Both the position numbers and the translations under genes were made by a program. DNA of 64,000 bases from Phlebopus portentosus (taxonomy: Eukaryota > Basidiomycota > Agaricomycetes > Boletales > Boletinellaceae): contig JAYXKI010000013.1 in assembly GCA_037892935.1 (NCBI GenBank), positions 1,178,001 through 1,242,000 on the forward strand. Reading direction: 5' to 3'. This document shows positions 1 through 12,489 of this stretch, one piece after another (the stretch's first letter is position 1; every line of letters starts with the position of its first letter). Under the pieces are notes generated by a model. That model was given only the letters and a program-made list of their open reading frames with translations, was not told the origin of the DNA and searched no databases.

Positions 1-3000
1 CAAAATATTTTCTTATATTTTTCTGATCCATTATCTTCGATCCTATCAGAACAAGAAACAACAACGACATACTACGTTGGCGATCAGTAACAGTAGCACT
101 AATGATGATAACAGGATGCAGGATGGTACTAATACACACAGCATAACTTATCCAGAGTCACAAAGTCCAACAAGGAAACAGAAGCTCTACGGCGGAAAGC
201 ATACGACAGAAAGCGGAAGTACGGAGCAGAGTTGATGAAGCAGTGGGTAGGAATGCGTTGACGACTACTTAATGACCAAGCAACAGCGGTAGAGTCTCGA
301 CAAGGAAGGAATAAGAAGAAAGGTAGGAAAGCAGGTGGGACAATCCAGATGGACAACAACAACGAAAGGTAGATGAAAGCGATATCGGTAATGACAGGAC
401 ATATGGGATGATATGGGGATCAAATGAAGGAATGCCGACAGAAGATTAGTCGGCCACAAAGCAATGCCGCAAATGCGAATCGATAGATATGCGTAACAAG
501 AAAGTCGATAGAGATTGTATTTGTAGCTCGAGGACGGAAAAGCACGACGCGATCGAGGCCTTCCGTGTACTGATTTTGTTCGAATACGGAGATGAGGTGA
601 GCTTTCAACGTGAAGATGGCTGATGTATTGCCGAGGGAAGAACATGAGCCAGTAATGTTCATGCTACTATCCGAGGCGGCTCGGGCATGGGCGCGGGTTC
701 AGGTTCTGCATCACGACGACACATTAACCCACAGCCTGCTTCGGGGTCGGCTTCTGCTTCACGAGCAACTAGCGGCGGTGTGATCTAGACTAACGTTAGG
801 AATGTTCGAGCGGGAACTCTGATTCATAAATGTACTTACACTTAATCCACTTAATCCAGCCGCACCTGGCTCAGCATCAGGGATAGGGGCTGCAGCAGCT
901 GGAAGGAAAGTCGTCAGTATATCGATCATGCTTATTGAAGCACGTCACTCACCAGCAAAGGCTATTGAGAGGATGGCAAGGATTGAAAAAGTGCGCATGT
1001 TGAGGAGGGAATTGGATGGTAAAACTTCGGTATGACGAAAGAGACCTGCAGAGCGCAGCTTGCGAGGGATGATGGTGTTGAATCCAGAACGCAACATTGG
1101 GGCCAATATTATATACGAACCCCCGCTCGGCGACGAAAAGTCAATTTCGAAGGCTCACAAGCGAGTTTCAACGATTTCCTTTTCCGGCACAACGGTCCTC
1201 TTCCAAATTCAACCGGTCTCTTCCAAATTTGGGCGTGTCTTTCAAGTCACATCTTTGACGGCATCGTCCGACGTGTCTCTTTCATCCCAGAGAAGAAGAT
1301 GTGCACCGACATGGAGGATCGGTGGGAGTTATGCATCAGTTGCCGAGTGACACCAAGTGACCATCACGTCGCTGGCCAAATTGGCCTCCTACATTGGCCC
1401 AAGCTACAACTCCTTATAGAACATTCAATATCACTCGTCTATCAAGACATACAAATGGTGGACTCACTATAGTCATGGTTTCAGTCAAAGTTGTATTCAG
1501 CTAACACATGCATATCCGCGTGCTTGCTGTCCACAAGTGCGGAGACAGATAGCTCTGTTCTCTCCGCAACACATGGTGCCGCCACCAGCACCGTCATTTA
1601 GTGCATCCGGATCGCTAGAGGACAAATCACCGCAGATGACAAGTGACTATAAGTTCAGCACAACATACTTCAACGCCGCGGGCCTGCGATCAGATTGCCA
1701 CCGAAGCACCGGAGCACCAGACACCCTTCTGACCATCAACTGAATCAGATCCCTCAGATTTCTTGAGAAATCAAAGAACAATTTGTCGCTGGCCGATGCG
1801 AACAGTCTCGGCTCCAGCCTCCCGAGAGACCGTGCGAGCATTTGACGGTGCAAACTTTCTGACCTTTGAGGTCTAGCTCGCAGGTCTAACAAGCCATCAG
1901 AAATTGAGTAGGGCCCTTTTCCCCTGGCGAACGATGATTCCAGATCCGATCGACGTAGGTGACGACACCCGGGCTTCGAGTCGTCAGGCGTGGAACAAAG
2001 GGATCCTGTGCTCTTGTGAGTATTTAGAACTCCAGATACAACGAATCACTTTACAAACATCATGTCGCAGGTATGCTTCCGCCGCACGTAGGTGTTTGTT
2101 GAGTAGGCCACGTTATTGCTATTCGAGGCAACTTTGGAGAATAATCGCGTAAGCGATCAGGCTTGCCCGATTTGGCAGTGTCAAAGCACCCAGGTCCCCA
2201 AACCGTCAGGTCGCAAAGAACAAGATCTGCTTGGTCCTAGGCCAATCTGATATCTTGGTTCCGCCTCAAGGCTGTGCGGCCAAAGGGCGGAAGCCAGATC
2301 ACTAAGGAAGCAGACGGAGTTATATGAACTCTCCCATGCTTATTTGCGAATACATATACTCTTTGGCGGGGCTTCTCCCTAAAAATAAGAACGAGAGCTG
2401 CGGGCCGTTGCGAGATAACACCAGCACTGGCGTTGGGCTCGGTTGGATTGTGCACTAACAGCTGACTTGACAACAACCTCGACGAAGGTATGAACAAGGA
2501 GACGCTCGATATGGCCTCAAAGAGAATTCGACGTCGGACTGAGGATAGTCACTCTTGGCTTGAGGCACGACCGAGTAGCCCATTCGAACTCATAAATTTC
2601 ATCTGATTCCAGGGCCATGAGTATTCCGTGGATTACGAATGAACCTTTACTTACCCTGAATATCACCAGAGTCACGGCAGACTAACAAGAAGTTCGATAA
2701 GACCACATCTCCGCCTCCATATGACCGATACGACAAAAAAGAATCATCCATATCGGACTTGTACGCTGAAATGGGCAAATTGTAGTCCACAAGCCAAACT
2801 ATCTCCTTGACCGTGGTGTAATGTTCTCAGAATTTTGAATGGTGATCCTCGCAATTCGAAATCGCAAAGACGAGCGGAACACGGTCAATTCGTTCGAAAT
2901 GCACAAGAATAGTACTAGGCCTTCCCGGCGTATATACTATGGATTGAATTTCGAACGCCCTTTTCGTCAAGGAGGAAGAAGTATTAGCTCCATATTCCTT

Positions 3001-4200
3001 GAATGAGCACCTTCCTTCGACCTAATCGGACAACATGGACCTATCAGAAGACCCGTGGAGCCGCTGAAAAGACGGGACGATGGTGACCGTTGGTGCTTTG
3101 CCGCTTCTAAAAAGACCGCTCGCGGAACGAAACGAGGTGTATCCGGCGCATGGTTCCCATCAGAGAATATCCATGCTGAGTGGTCGACTAGAGGGTGTTG
3201 GTGAATTGCCATCGCAAACAAGGTGATAAAATGAATACTTACGAGACAATTTGGAATTTAAATACTGTATCCAACCTCGTACGAGACGCGTAATCTCTCA
3301 CTCTTCGACCAGCCTTTACGGCGCGTGCCCCTAACCCAGGGCATTCTGGTATTCCGCCCTTCTAAGAAATAATTCCGTCTGTCGAGGCCAAAGGACACAT
3401 TAAGTCCGAGAGAATTCATCCCTAAAACCTCCGATAAGCCTCTCCAAAACCCTGTTCACCGCCACAAACGCCGGCCAGTCCACCATTACTCGGGACAGAG
3501 GAGAGAAGGCTCAAGTCGTCGCACCCAGAGAGGGCGTTAAGGTATGAAGTTGAGAAGGATACCGACACGGTCCTTCGACGGAAGTATATGTATGTTGGTG
3601 GCCATTGCTCGTTCCGTGGAATGTAGAGGTGCCCATTTTGGGCGAGGACAATAGAGGGATCGGCGCCTCGTTCTCTTGCCTATTATGGATATCTTTCTAT
3701 GGCACGTGAGCCATCTTCTGGAGTTTGACGTATTTTGCCCTGTCTCTGAGTTCCAGATGAGCCTAATACATGAGCGAAGAGGCAATTTGGTACTTTTTTT
3801 GCACATTTGACATGCTTGCACGTTAACCTTCCTGGGCCTCCCGGAGAACTGCCTTACCGAATGCAGCTATAATGCAATCAACAAAGTACTGGGAACATGG
3901 AGCGCTGTGAATTATTTAGTGCTGCTGGCGCGCCTGATTTGTAAATAAGTACTACTCGTCTCTTCTGTTTGCTAGTAGATATGGATTTGTATGCGTCATC
4001 TAGCAATGTTCAGTTCAGTGTTGCAACAAGTCGCGTACGAGCGGAGGATCGACAGATCGTCGTATGGACGTGTCTTGATCACATGACCAACCGAAGAGCT
4101 TCAACTCGAATCCTACCTACTCAGCTCAAGCTGACAATCGCAAGGTACTTTGAAGCTTACGCCGTCTATCTTCTCTTCGGAAAGCGCGTGAATCAATGAG
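1..4200. other. Gene-poor stretch, no recognised gene
   Basis: I recognise no protein family here. Some segments read like coding DNA on the plus strand: around 1-235 (a Q/S/T-rich stretch), 640-780, and 955-1350, where a basic helix-like segment (about 955-1020) is followed by an ORF containing VLNPERNIGANIIYE. Frames are interrupted, however, and I could not chain them with convincing splice sites. From about 1,500 to 4,100 there are only short, unrelated ORFs on both strands. An old mobile element or a decayed or fast-evolving gene are both possible; nothing seen decides between them. Confidence 0.4.
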
Positions 4201-7200
4201 ATGAACTCGTATCCAGCTGAGCTGCTGGTGCATCTCGCTCCTGTTATGTTTGTCGCTGGACTCGAAAGTCTCAAGGCAACATCGCCAGGACCAAGTTCAG
4301 AGCAACTAGCTGCAGCACCTGGTACTCCTGCATCTGAAACAGCAGTCCCTATAGCACCAACACCAAGTAGAGCAAATTCCTCTGATCCGTTTGTACTACT
4401 GGTTCACCGATTACGCGAGGCACTTGGTGCACAACGAAAGCCTGCGATTTGGGTGCCGGACGAAGTTAGAAAGAGCAAGACATTCCAGATCGTTTTTGCA
4501 GACAAGGTATGCACTACTTGTTGGTCTGGTGATACTGGAGGAACTCTGCTTATATGCTTGAAAGACGATCCAATTCCCTCCACGAAAGATACCAGACCCA
4601 ACTTCCTCTCAGCCTCCTCATTCTCCATTATCTCCTCTCCATCCTTCTTCACCTCTCCATCCGGACGGTCTCATAGCACCAATTTGGATTCGGAAGCACA
4701 CTACTCTCGTCCCTTCTGTCTTTGTCCTATTCCTGCGTCTTTTCGAGAATCCGTCGCCTCCTGCTGGTCCTCGTTCTCCGCTCGAACCCGACGGACCTGA
4801 CGTGGTAAAGGAACGCGAAGAAAGAGAGAAGGAAGACCGTCGCCATGATGCGGAGCTTGCTCGCGAGATCTCCGAACGCAAGAAGTCTACACATGAACGT
4901 GGTATGAAGCTGACCGTCGTATTGCTTGCGAGTCGGCGTATGCTCGATGACCCCACGCTCGATGGTCGATTGACGTTCATCCGTCGAACGAGTGGTCTCG
5001 ACTCCCGGGCAGCATTATTTGTTCTTAGCCCCGTATCTCCCGCAGAATTATCCGACTTCGTCAAAAGGTATGATTTGATCTCTTATCACTCTAACGCGGG
5101 GTTTGATCGTCCATCTCAGCATTCAGCAAGCACTCTTTGATCCTGCGATCGAATACTACACCTCACACTCGAAAAGGGTGCGAAGGAAGCGGAATCGGCA
5201 TACACAAGCTTCAGCACCGAACCCATACCCTCATGGCCTCGCCCCCGCGGCTCGCGCGCTTCCCCTTCGGCCGGAAGGTTGGACAGTTCGCTACGAATAC
5301 AAGATGGCATGTTTTGCGGAATTTCGAGGTGAAGAAGAGGTTGCTCTCAAGTGAGATATTTTGTCTAGATTTTATACCTCTACTTTACTAGTTATGCAAG
5401 GCACTATCAGGATGCGTATTCAACTTTGTTGAGCATGTTTGGCTCTCCCACCATCCTCGCTCCTCGCACCAAACGGTGGGCGGAAGCCAAAGTTCTAGCA
5501 GACTCCATTAATATCAAAGTGCGTGCCGTGAATCTCTCTCGAGAACTTACTCATTCTTACTTCTCCAGATCTGCAAGCTTTTCTTGTACAATGCAGAACA
5601 CTCTTTGGCGCTTTCCCAATTCAATACGCATGTAAGACGGTTCTCCGAGCTGTCGCGCGTTTGGGGGATCAGCGAGGATACGTACGAATACTGGAGCTGG
5701 ATTGCGCGGCAGTAAGTCATCATTTCTTTCATACTTTAATTTTCTAAACCTGCGATGCAGATATCGCGTATTCGCTGAGCTCCTTGAGCAGGCCACTCAT
5801 TTTGGTATGCCGATTCCCTCACATTCACCGTCTAATAGTACTGCGATTCCCGAGGCGGGACAAGCACAACTCGAAATAGAAGCTTTACCTGCACTTGGAA
5901 TCAATCCGAGTACTGCGTTGATGCATCCTGGATTTTATTACTATTTTGCTGCGGAATACACCGAGAAAAGAAGGATGCGGTTCTTGAGAATGCTCGAAGA
6001 CGAGGTTTGTCCCTGGAAACTAGCACGATTTCTGTGACTCGTCTTCGAACCTTTCTACCTTAACAGGCGTCCTCGCAAGGCACAACTCAAGCTCCTGGGT
6101 TTCAAAATGAGAAGAAGGTTGATCATCTGGCTAGCATACTCGAGGTACGCGTCGGTCCACCGTCGAGTCAAGGAAAGGTGCTCATAACGTTTTGCAGCTT
6201 TACACGAAAGCATACGAGGTCTTCAAGAAATACAGCACCGCACCAACGACGAGCACACAGAACCAGACGCAGGGCCGCTGTACACTATGGATCGCCTATC
6301 GCATTGCGCAGACGTATTTCGATTCGGGTAAATACGAGATGTCTGTCAGGTAAGCCTGCATTATGATATCAAGTAGACAATGGTTGATTTTTGGGGACCA
6401 GGTTCTTTGAGCGCATAACCCACACATACGGTCGAGAAAAGTGGAGTGTTTTGTTGTCACCCTTGCTCTCGACCTGGTATGCCTGCTCTCAACAGCTTGG
6501 AGATGTAGAGATGAGCGTCCGGCTTTTGGTAGAAGTGATTGCTAGAGGCTGCTGTTTGTCTTTTCTATAAGGACTATTCCGGTCCCGTAAAGCTCATAAT
6601 TCCTTTTCAGCAAATGAATCTGGTGCGCATGATGATGAAGGTACTGTCGCAGAAGATTTAAATGCTATTCTGAAAGTAAGTTTGCGTTCTTTTCATGACA
6701 GGATAGCATATATTCAAACTGTACTGAACGATAGAGCACTGTTCCGAAGTCAAATGACTCGCTTATCGTTGACCTGACGGAAACTGAGCCCCTATGTAAG
6801 TGTCAGTCTTTCATCCTGATTAAGAACTTTTCTCGATCATATTTCTAGTTGATTGCTCCGTCAGTTTTTGGACCCCTGAAATTAAGCTTGGCGAACAAGT
6901 AGCATTCCAGATTAGCTTCAATGTTTCGCCAAACGTGGTTCTTTCCGGGCTTCCAATCAGGTCTCTCCGATTGTATACCTCTGACGGTCGGCCGTTGGTC
7001 AAAATATGCCGCAATAATGAACGAGGCCAGGAATCCAAGACGATCTCCTGCATTGCCGTTGGACACTTAGCTCTGCCGCTTGCCAGTGAAAAGATCATTG
7101 AATCAGCCTTGACGTTCTCGAGCGGCAAGACAATTATCCTGACCGGAACATTATCCTCTGAAGTTCCGCAAGAGATCAAAGTAACGTCCATATCTTGCAT

Positions 7201-9055
7201 TCTTATGAAATCACGGACTCACTTTTTAGCAAGTTTTCGAAGGCCGAGCTATGTATCTCTGAGGGTGCTTGGAAAATCGAAGTGCCATTCGTCCTTAGTC
7301 ACCGTCGCGATGTACCGTCGACGAACCCGAAATGGTTGAGCTCAAGTTCAGGGCAGCCTCCAAACTTCGTCTCATTACGACGGGCTAACTATTCATCTGT
7401 CACGTTTGTGCACTTCATATGTTTTGGAGTCTGCAATACTGAAAGGTCGTTTATTCAGCGTCAAATATCGACCCCACCAAGTCGACGTTGTTCTCTTGCA
7501 CCGGACATCTGCTTACCTTGACGAACGGTACCCTATAAGTATCGACGTGACCAACAACGATGACCGGGAACTAGAATTCACGCTAGACGTCCTCCTTCAG
7601 CCTGGAGACGATGGCTGTGGTGAACAACAGTACTGTTTATTAGTCAAACTGGCGCTGAATACGTTCTTCCAGAAAATCGCATCTTTATTGAAGGTGAACA
7701 ATCCTCAGGCTTGATCAAGGGAATTTCCTTCGGAACATTACATCCCGGAACAACCGCATGCAAGACGCTGCATCTGGTGAGCTCCGGCAGGGCCGGTGAA
7801 CGCATGGTCGACGTCTCTGTCCAATCACGAACACTTGCACCGTTATCTGATTCGGAGTCCGATGCGCCAGCTCCCCGTGTGGAAACAGGTGAAGTGCTCC
7901 AGACTTTGGTTGTCCCTACGGTAGATGCCTTCATCGTCGCACATGAGGTTTCATATGGTCGTCGCCCAGCGATGGGACCGGGTCCCGCTGACTTGTCGAC
8001 ATTTGATCCGGAATTCTGGGATGACAGGGAGGGTGGACGTGCCTTCATAAAAACCACGTTCGAGTGTGCAGAATGTACTGGCGCTAGCAATGTGATTATC
8101 GACAGTATTGAGCTCGATACAGAAGTATGGAAGGTTTCTGTATCTGTCGAAGTTGTAACGCTAATCAATCGGCAGGAGAGCCACTATGCCAGAGTCATTC
8201 ACTGCTCCCTAGACCATGAAGAATTTCCTGCCGGTTCGTTCCATTCGATTGGTGTAAAGTGAAATACAAACAGTGTTTTTTCTTTAGAGTTCTCTCCTGG
8301 CGACCAGTTTTCGATCATCTGCGAGTTATGCCTCGCACCTCCGGATGATTTCTTCGAGGACTCAGATGCGCTCCTCAACCATGTGGGAAGGTACTGTTTA
8401 GAGTGGAGAAGGTCAGAGCCTCGAATCCAATTTCAATTATGTTAACTCCAAATCACTCGTTATCAGATTATCTGAGGAAGGAAATCCTGGATTATCGTCA
8501 TCTACTCAATTTTCCCTACCGGATTTGAAACCTCCGCCGGGTGGACTCGTAGCTCTTCTCGATGCACCTCCTCTAGCTCATCTGCATCAACCGTTCATGC
8601 TCGAGCTTTCGCTTCGAAACCGACATCCGACCCGCTCAGCGTGTCCCATGGTCTCATTGGAACTCGAACCAACCGAAAGTTTCGTTGCAGCCGGCATCCG
8701 AAACGGACGACTGGCAACGCTCATACCGGGCGCGGAAGAGAAGGTCGTATGGCAGCTTATTCCCCTAGAATGTGGACCTGCAGTACTACTGCCGAAGATC
8801 AAAGTAACAGATAGACGAAGGGCTGCTGAGGGGCCGGAAAGTGAAACAGGCGGCGCACCGCAACAGCCGGAAGGATTAGCCACCGATGATGAGATCCAAG
8901 TCGTCGATGTGAGATGGGATAGGAGGAGATCGGACGGGTCGTGTATTTTCTCTGATGTAAGTGAAGCTCAAGAACCGAAGGAGGAAGGACTTGGGGCTTC
9001 GCGAAACCCAACCATTTCCGACAGACAGTTCACGATCCTAGTTTCTCCAGCCTGA
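4201..9055 (+). CDS. TRAPPC11: TRAPP complex subunit TRAPPC11 (foie gras / gryzun family)
   Basis: Predicted subunit of the TRAPP tethering complex, which acts in ER-to-Golgi and Golgi traffic. The start MNSYPAELLVHLAPVMFVAGL matches the usual family N-terminus and is followed by a linker and LLVHRLREALGAQRKPAIW; the first donor is near 4,507 (GACAAG/gtatgc) and exon 2 begins near 4,569. A charged coiled stretch lies at 4,805-4,910. The foie-gras domain is visible around 5,760-6,540 with YRVFAELLEQA, HPGFYYYFAAEY and the helical repeat FDSGKYEMSVR/FFERIT. The C-terminal half (6,850-9,055) is beta-rich, as expected of the gryzun trafficking domain. At least ten short introns break the frame; the product should exceed 1,100 residues. 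No break was noticed. I am sure of the family, less of individual junctions. The identification is from remembered family features, not a search. Confidence 0.88.
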
Positions 9056-9563
9056 ACCTTCGTGGGGGTATATTCTGTCTCCTCACATCGCATTTCTTAT
9101 TACGTTGAACTGATAATCGGGTAGATGAGCTGTAATCTAGAGTTATGGACTTTACCCCTGTCTTCCTGTTTTCCATTGTTTCGGGCGTCTTTACTCGAAT
9201 AGAGAAAAATGTCTGAAAATTAACGGAAGAAATTCGAATATGTTAAGGTCTGATCAAGTGCTTGAGCGATCAATTGCCAAGTAGATCCAAAATCTAGTAA
9301 TCGGAAATCGAGAGGCGGAGAGTGGTGCGATGAAGAGGATGATACGGATCCGACGCTGAGGCTAAACATTTCAAGAGCATCGTCCTACTCAAACCTCCTC
9401 ATGTTTGTGATCCGGGCGCCTCGTGCGTGTGAGCAAGAGGATGGCTGATAACAATTGTTGACATCCCCTATCTGATAAGAGGACATTAAAGTGAGTGGGG
9501 TTTCTTCATCCCATCCCATCGAACGAACATAGTCGCCACCCCGAATACTTAGATCTACTCACT
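9056..9563. other. Intergenic: TRAPPC11 3' flank and metallothionein-1 promoter
   Basis: No ORF of interest. The last 100 bases before the metallothionein start hold no clear TATA box; nothing else recognisable was seen. Confidence 0.5.
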
Positions 9564-9884
9564 ATGGCTTGCCAGTGCTGCTCTCACTCGTGCGTTATAC
9601 CCACTGCAATTACTCCGCTCCGCAGCTCATCAACCTCTGGCTGATCTTCGCTCAACTCTAAATAGAAACTGCTCGGACAGCTGCAAGTGCAGTACTTGCG
9701 CGCCCTCAGGCGCATGCGTCAATAAGTCAAAGCCTGTGTGTAATCGTTCTGCCTTTCATATCCATTCGTTAGTTTCGCTCACTACTACGTCCGCGAACAG
9801 GAGGACAGCAAGGCGGAAGAATGCACCTGGCCGAATTGCTCCTGCGGAAGCGACGTTAAGGGGGCTTGCGCGGTCCGGAAGTGA
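9564..9884 (+). CDS. Metallothionein-like protein 1 (59 aa, 12 Cys)
   Basis: Small metal-binding protein predicted to chelate Cu, Zn or Cd in the cytosol. Three exons join in frame: 9,564-9,589, 9,666-9,735 and 9,801-9,884; introns are 76 and 65 bp with GT...AG ends (donors gtgcgt and gtgtgt). The start MACQCCSHS leads into CSDSCKCSTC, an acidic/Lys linker (KPEDSKAEEC), then CTWPNCSC and a final GACAVRK. Twelve of 59 residues are Cys, in C-x-C, C-C and C-xx-C spacing, the hallmark of fungal metallothioneins; aromatic residues are nearly absent, with one Trp and one His. It is too short and too interrupted to show as a normal ORF. Its neighbour at 10,722 is a second metallothionein with a different layout, so the two are probably an old, diverged pair. 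Metal specificity cannot be read from sequence. Confidence 0.85.
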
Positions 9885-10721
9885 TGGATGATATCGCAGC
9901 TTGATGAACGGTGAGCCCCTGATAGTAACCCGTCAGTCGAGACGATAACAGTAGGAATGTTGATTCGTTGCTTGTCAGAAGACCATTCGCTTGCTTTCTT
10001 CTGCAACTATGTAACACCTCTTCATCCCCGCGTGTATTACTTTGTATGCTAAGTCAATGAAAAGATTCGCGTCGCAGAATTCATCTCGACTTCATACGGT
10101 ATTAAAATAAGTCAGCAGTGGAATCCGTCTCTCTATCTATGGAAGCTGCTGCGAAATCGAGGTCGCAGCTCACCGAAGAGCCACCCAAGCTAGTAATCGG
10201 CCGACAGTCTAGATAACGAGACTGAGCCATATATGCTTGCATGCATGAGAGCGTCCTCGATTCGGAATTTGTATTCGGCTAAATGAATAGTCTTCTGCGC
10301 GCCACAGAGCAGCTTCTCCTATCAACGAGATATAGAAGAACACTCGGATGCCTCTAGACGGGATGGACAATGCACTTCTTTACAATAGAAAGGCACCCTA
10401 GATCAAAATTCTTATCAAGAGGTGGAGCTCATAGTTGCACACGGCGCGGGCGCCGCAACGCTGGATGGATGTTATCAGTACCTGTGGCGGGCTAAGAACA
10501 CTGCACATGAGTCGTTCAGGAGACTAGATATACGTCCGCTACCTGGCCAGAGGATGCAGCATGTGACCCAACATGGAGAGATATCACGGCGACCCTGGAC
10601 TGGTGCTCTAGTGTATAAAAGGAGGTCAGTTCTTGTCGGGTGGGTCTCCGTCCCCCAGCATAAGATTTCTCTAACAACTGCGTTACACTTCAACCACTCT
10701 TCACTACAACCAGTCATCAGA
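9885..10721. other. Intergenic between the two metallothionein genes
   Basis: About 840 bases without a supported gene. The right end is the promoter of the second metallothionein, with a TATA box about 100 bases before its start. I did not identify a convincing metal-response or Ace1-type element by eye. Confidence 0.5.
10614..10620 (+). promoter_or_regulatory. TATA box of metallothionein 2
   Basis: TATAAAA lies 102 bases before the ATG at 10,722, a normal TATA-to-start distance allowing a roughly 70-base 5' UTR. It suggests a strongly inducible promoter, as metallothionein genes usually have. Confidence 0.65.
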
Positions 10722-10895
10722 ATGGCTTGCAGCTGCGCTTCTGACAATGCTTGCACGTACGTTGTGGTGATCTTTCTTCTCACTGAATGACGGCAGGCTG
10801 ACTTAGGACCATACAGTAAATGCGGCCCCACTGGCAGCGGATGCACTTGCCCGAAGGCGGAGTGCTCCTGCACCTCCTGCGCAAACAAGGCGTGA
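10722..10895 (+). CDS. Metallothionein-like protein 2 (37 aa, 9 Cys)
   Basis: Two exons, 10,722-10,756 and 10,817-10,895, joined by a 60-bp intron (gtacgt...acag), give a 37-residue protein with nine Cys. It starts MACSCASDNACTKC, passes through GPTGSGCTC and ends CSCTSCANKA. The C-x-C and C-xx-C pattern, lack of aromatics and very small size are diagnostic of a metallothionein. It shares the MAC start and two-step intron design with the gene at 9,564, but lacks the longer linker and last Cys cluster. A TATA box sits 102 bases upstream. Expected role: cytosolic binding of copper or other soft metals. The alternative, an unrelated Cys-rich peptide, is unlikely because there is no signal peptide. 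Confidence 0.85.
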
Positions 10896-11577
10896 TGTCC
10901 ACACAAGTAGGTCAACTTCGAGAGCCTCATTATCAGCTGTTATTAATATTGACACTGGCATAGTCGTCTTGATGTAGCGCCTGACCGCACGTGTGTCGTG
11001 GCCAATCTTGAGATCCGCAATTGTTCAATCGTTTGTCACTGTAGTTCCAGATAGTTTGATGGGGGGAAGGGGCGTTATTGTTGCCTAGAAAACCCAGAAA
11101 ACATAATTGCAATGTACTGTATAGCGAAGTTGTTAAGTCGAAGGGTATATATGGTGCTTTAGTTGGTGAAGATATAAGTAATGCGAATGCGAAGTCCGAG
11201 AGCGATGACCGACCGACACAGGGTGCAGGATTACGTTTCTGGACTGCTTATATAGGAATAGGAAACAGAATTGGAAAGCTCGCCTCTGATTGGCTGGATT
11301 CCAGTTCCGGAAATAGGGTTTTGCCCAGAATTCGGCACGGGCAAACCGAACGAACAAGGCCACACACAAGGATAAAAGGCACCTAAGAAAAAGGAAGCAT
11401 TCTCAAAGACTACATCTACGCGTCTTAACTATAAATGAGCCCTTCCGGCGGGAAGAATCAGCGACGCATCCAGCCAATGATAGCAGATGAGGACAGCAAC
11501 CATAGTAGTACGTGTCCTGAGCACTGAACTGGCAGTGTTCACGAGTAATGTTCACCGTCGTCCGCACAGTGTTCGAG
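10896..11577. other. Intergenic, nothing recognised
   Basis: Short ORFs on both strands only (for example 11,078-11,386). None resembles a known protein or shows good splice structure. The stretch passes into the TACG/CGTA repeat zone at its right end. Confidence 0.45.
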
Positions 11578-11912
11578 TCGCGATACGCGCGTATATTTTC
11601 AGCTTCATACGCATACGGTCGTATAAAATACGCGCGTATATTTATCTTTGAAGCAAGATACGCATACGCGCGTATAATACAGGTGGGTACAAAAAGTCTT
11701 TGGCCCCCCTGTTTTAGGAAGGTGATTTGCATGCCTTCTCGGGAAACGAACACCCGTGAAGCGAGGTCCCCCCATCTTTGCCGACATTGAGCAAGTTGGC
11801 AAGGTTGTATCCGACGCTTACAGTACCATACATAGCATGCAAATCCTCCTTCCATGAACAAGGGGGGCCAAAGACTTTTTGTACCCACCTGTATACGGCG
11901 TATACGGGGCCA
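11578..11912. repeat. TACGCGCGTATA / ATACGCATACG repeat zone, left block
   Basis: Repeated short palindromic words such as ATACGCGCGTATA and ATACGCATACG occur many times on both sides of the MITE at 11,680. The same words recur at 12,243-12,395 on the other side of a 330-base spacer. The words are their own reverse complements, so the block could fold into many alternative hairpins. Origin and function unknown. Confidence 0.7.
11680..11891. mobile_element. Tc1/mariner-type MITE, 212 bp, TA target duplication
   Basis: The ends are inverted copies: the left begins CAGGTGGGTACAAAAAGTCT and the right end is its reverse complement, with similarity continuing through TTTGGCCCCCC and, more loosely, a further dozen bases. 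The element is flanked by TA on both sides (11,678-11,679 and 11,892-11,893), the target duplication of Tc1/mariner/pogo transposons. It has no coding capacity, so it is a non-autonomous copy. It sits inside a block of TACG/CGTA repeats rich in TA sites. Confidence 0.85.
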
Positions 11913-12242
11913 CACTGACTAACATGATATCTTGACCATTACATCTCATGTTCGAGCCTCAAAAATACTTACATGATATTCCTTGACTTAAGACAACTAA
12001 TACAAGTATCGATAAACTTACAAGAAGCAAGCGGCGAGGGAGGTTGGGAACCACAACTGAAAGTCAGTCATGATTCCCACGCCTCAGTACCAAGCAGCAA
12101 CCCTCGATACCGTACCAAACCCGGTAATCAGGTGTTGAGACTGGGATCCAACACTAAAGTTTTGATGAGTAGTTGTTCATTTTGGTAGAAGCGGGGCTGA
12201 CTTTATTTAAAATTCGAGTTTTCTTACCGGTTTCAGACCCCG

Positions 12243-12395
12243 AAAATATACGCGCGTATACTGCGTATACGCGAAAATTTCTGAAACTATATACGCATAC
12301 GAGCGTTTAGATACGCGCATATATTTCGACTGCTCGAGCTGATACGCATACGGGCGTATAGCGTATACGCTATATGCGATACGCCGCGGAACCCT
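12243..12395. repeat. TACGCGCGTATA / ATACGCATACG repeat zone, right block
   Basis: Second block of the same words seen at 11,578-11,912, again mixing ATACGCGCGTATA, GCGTATACGC and ATACGCATACG. There is no MITE in this copy. It ends shortly before the TRK-like pseudogene. Confidence 0.7.
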
Positions 12396-12489
12396 AATGT
12401 CACCCAACGACGTCCAGAATGATATCACAGCGCCCCTCCGCCATGCTTGTGGGATTTTTGCCCTTTTTTCCATTGAGGTTATGATTTAT

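Noticed and set aside
7644..8168. Long minus-strand ORF opposite TRAPPC11
   Set aside because: It mirrors the coding frame of TRAPPC11, is Ser/Thr-rich in the way reverse frames are, and has no family features.
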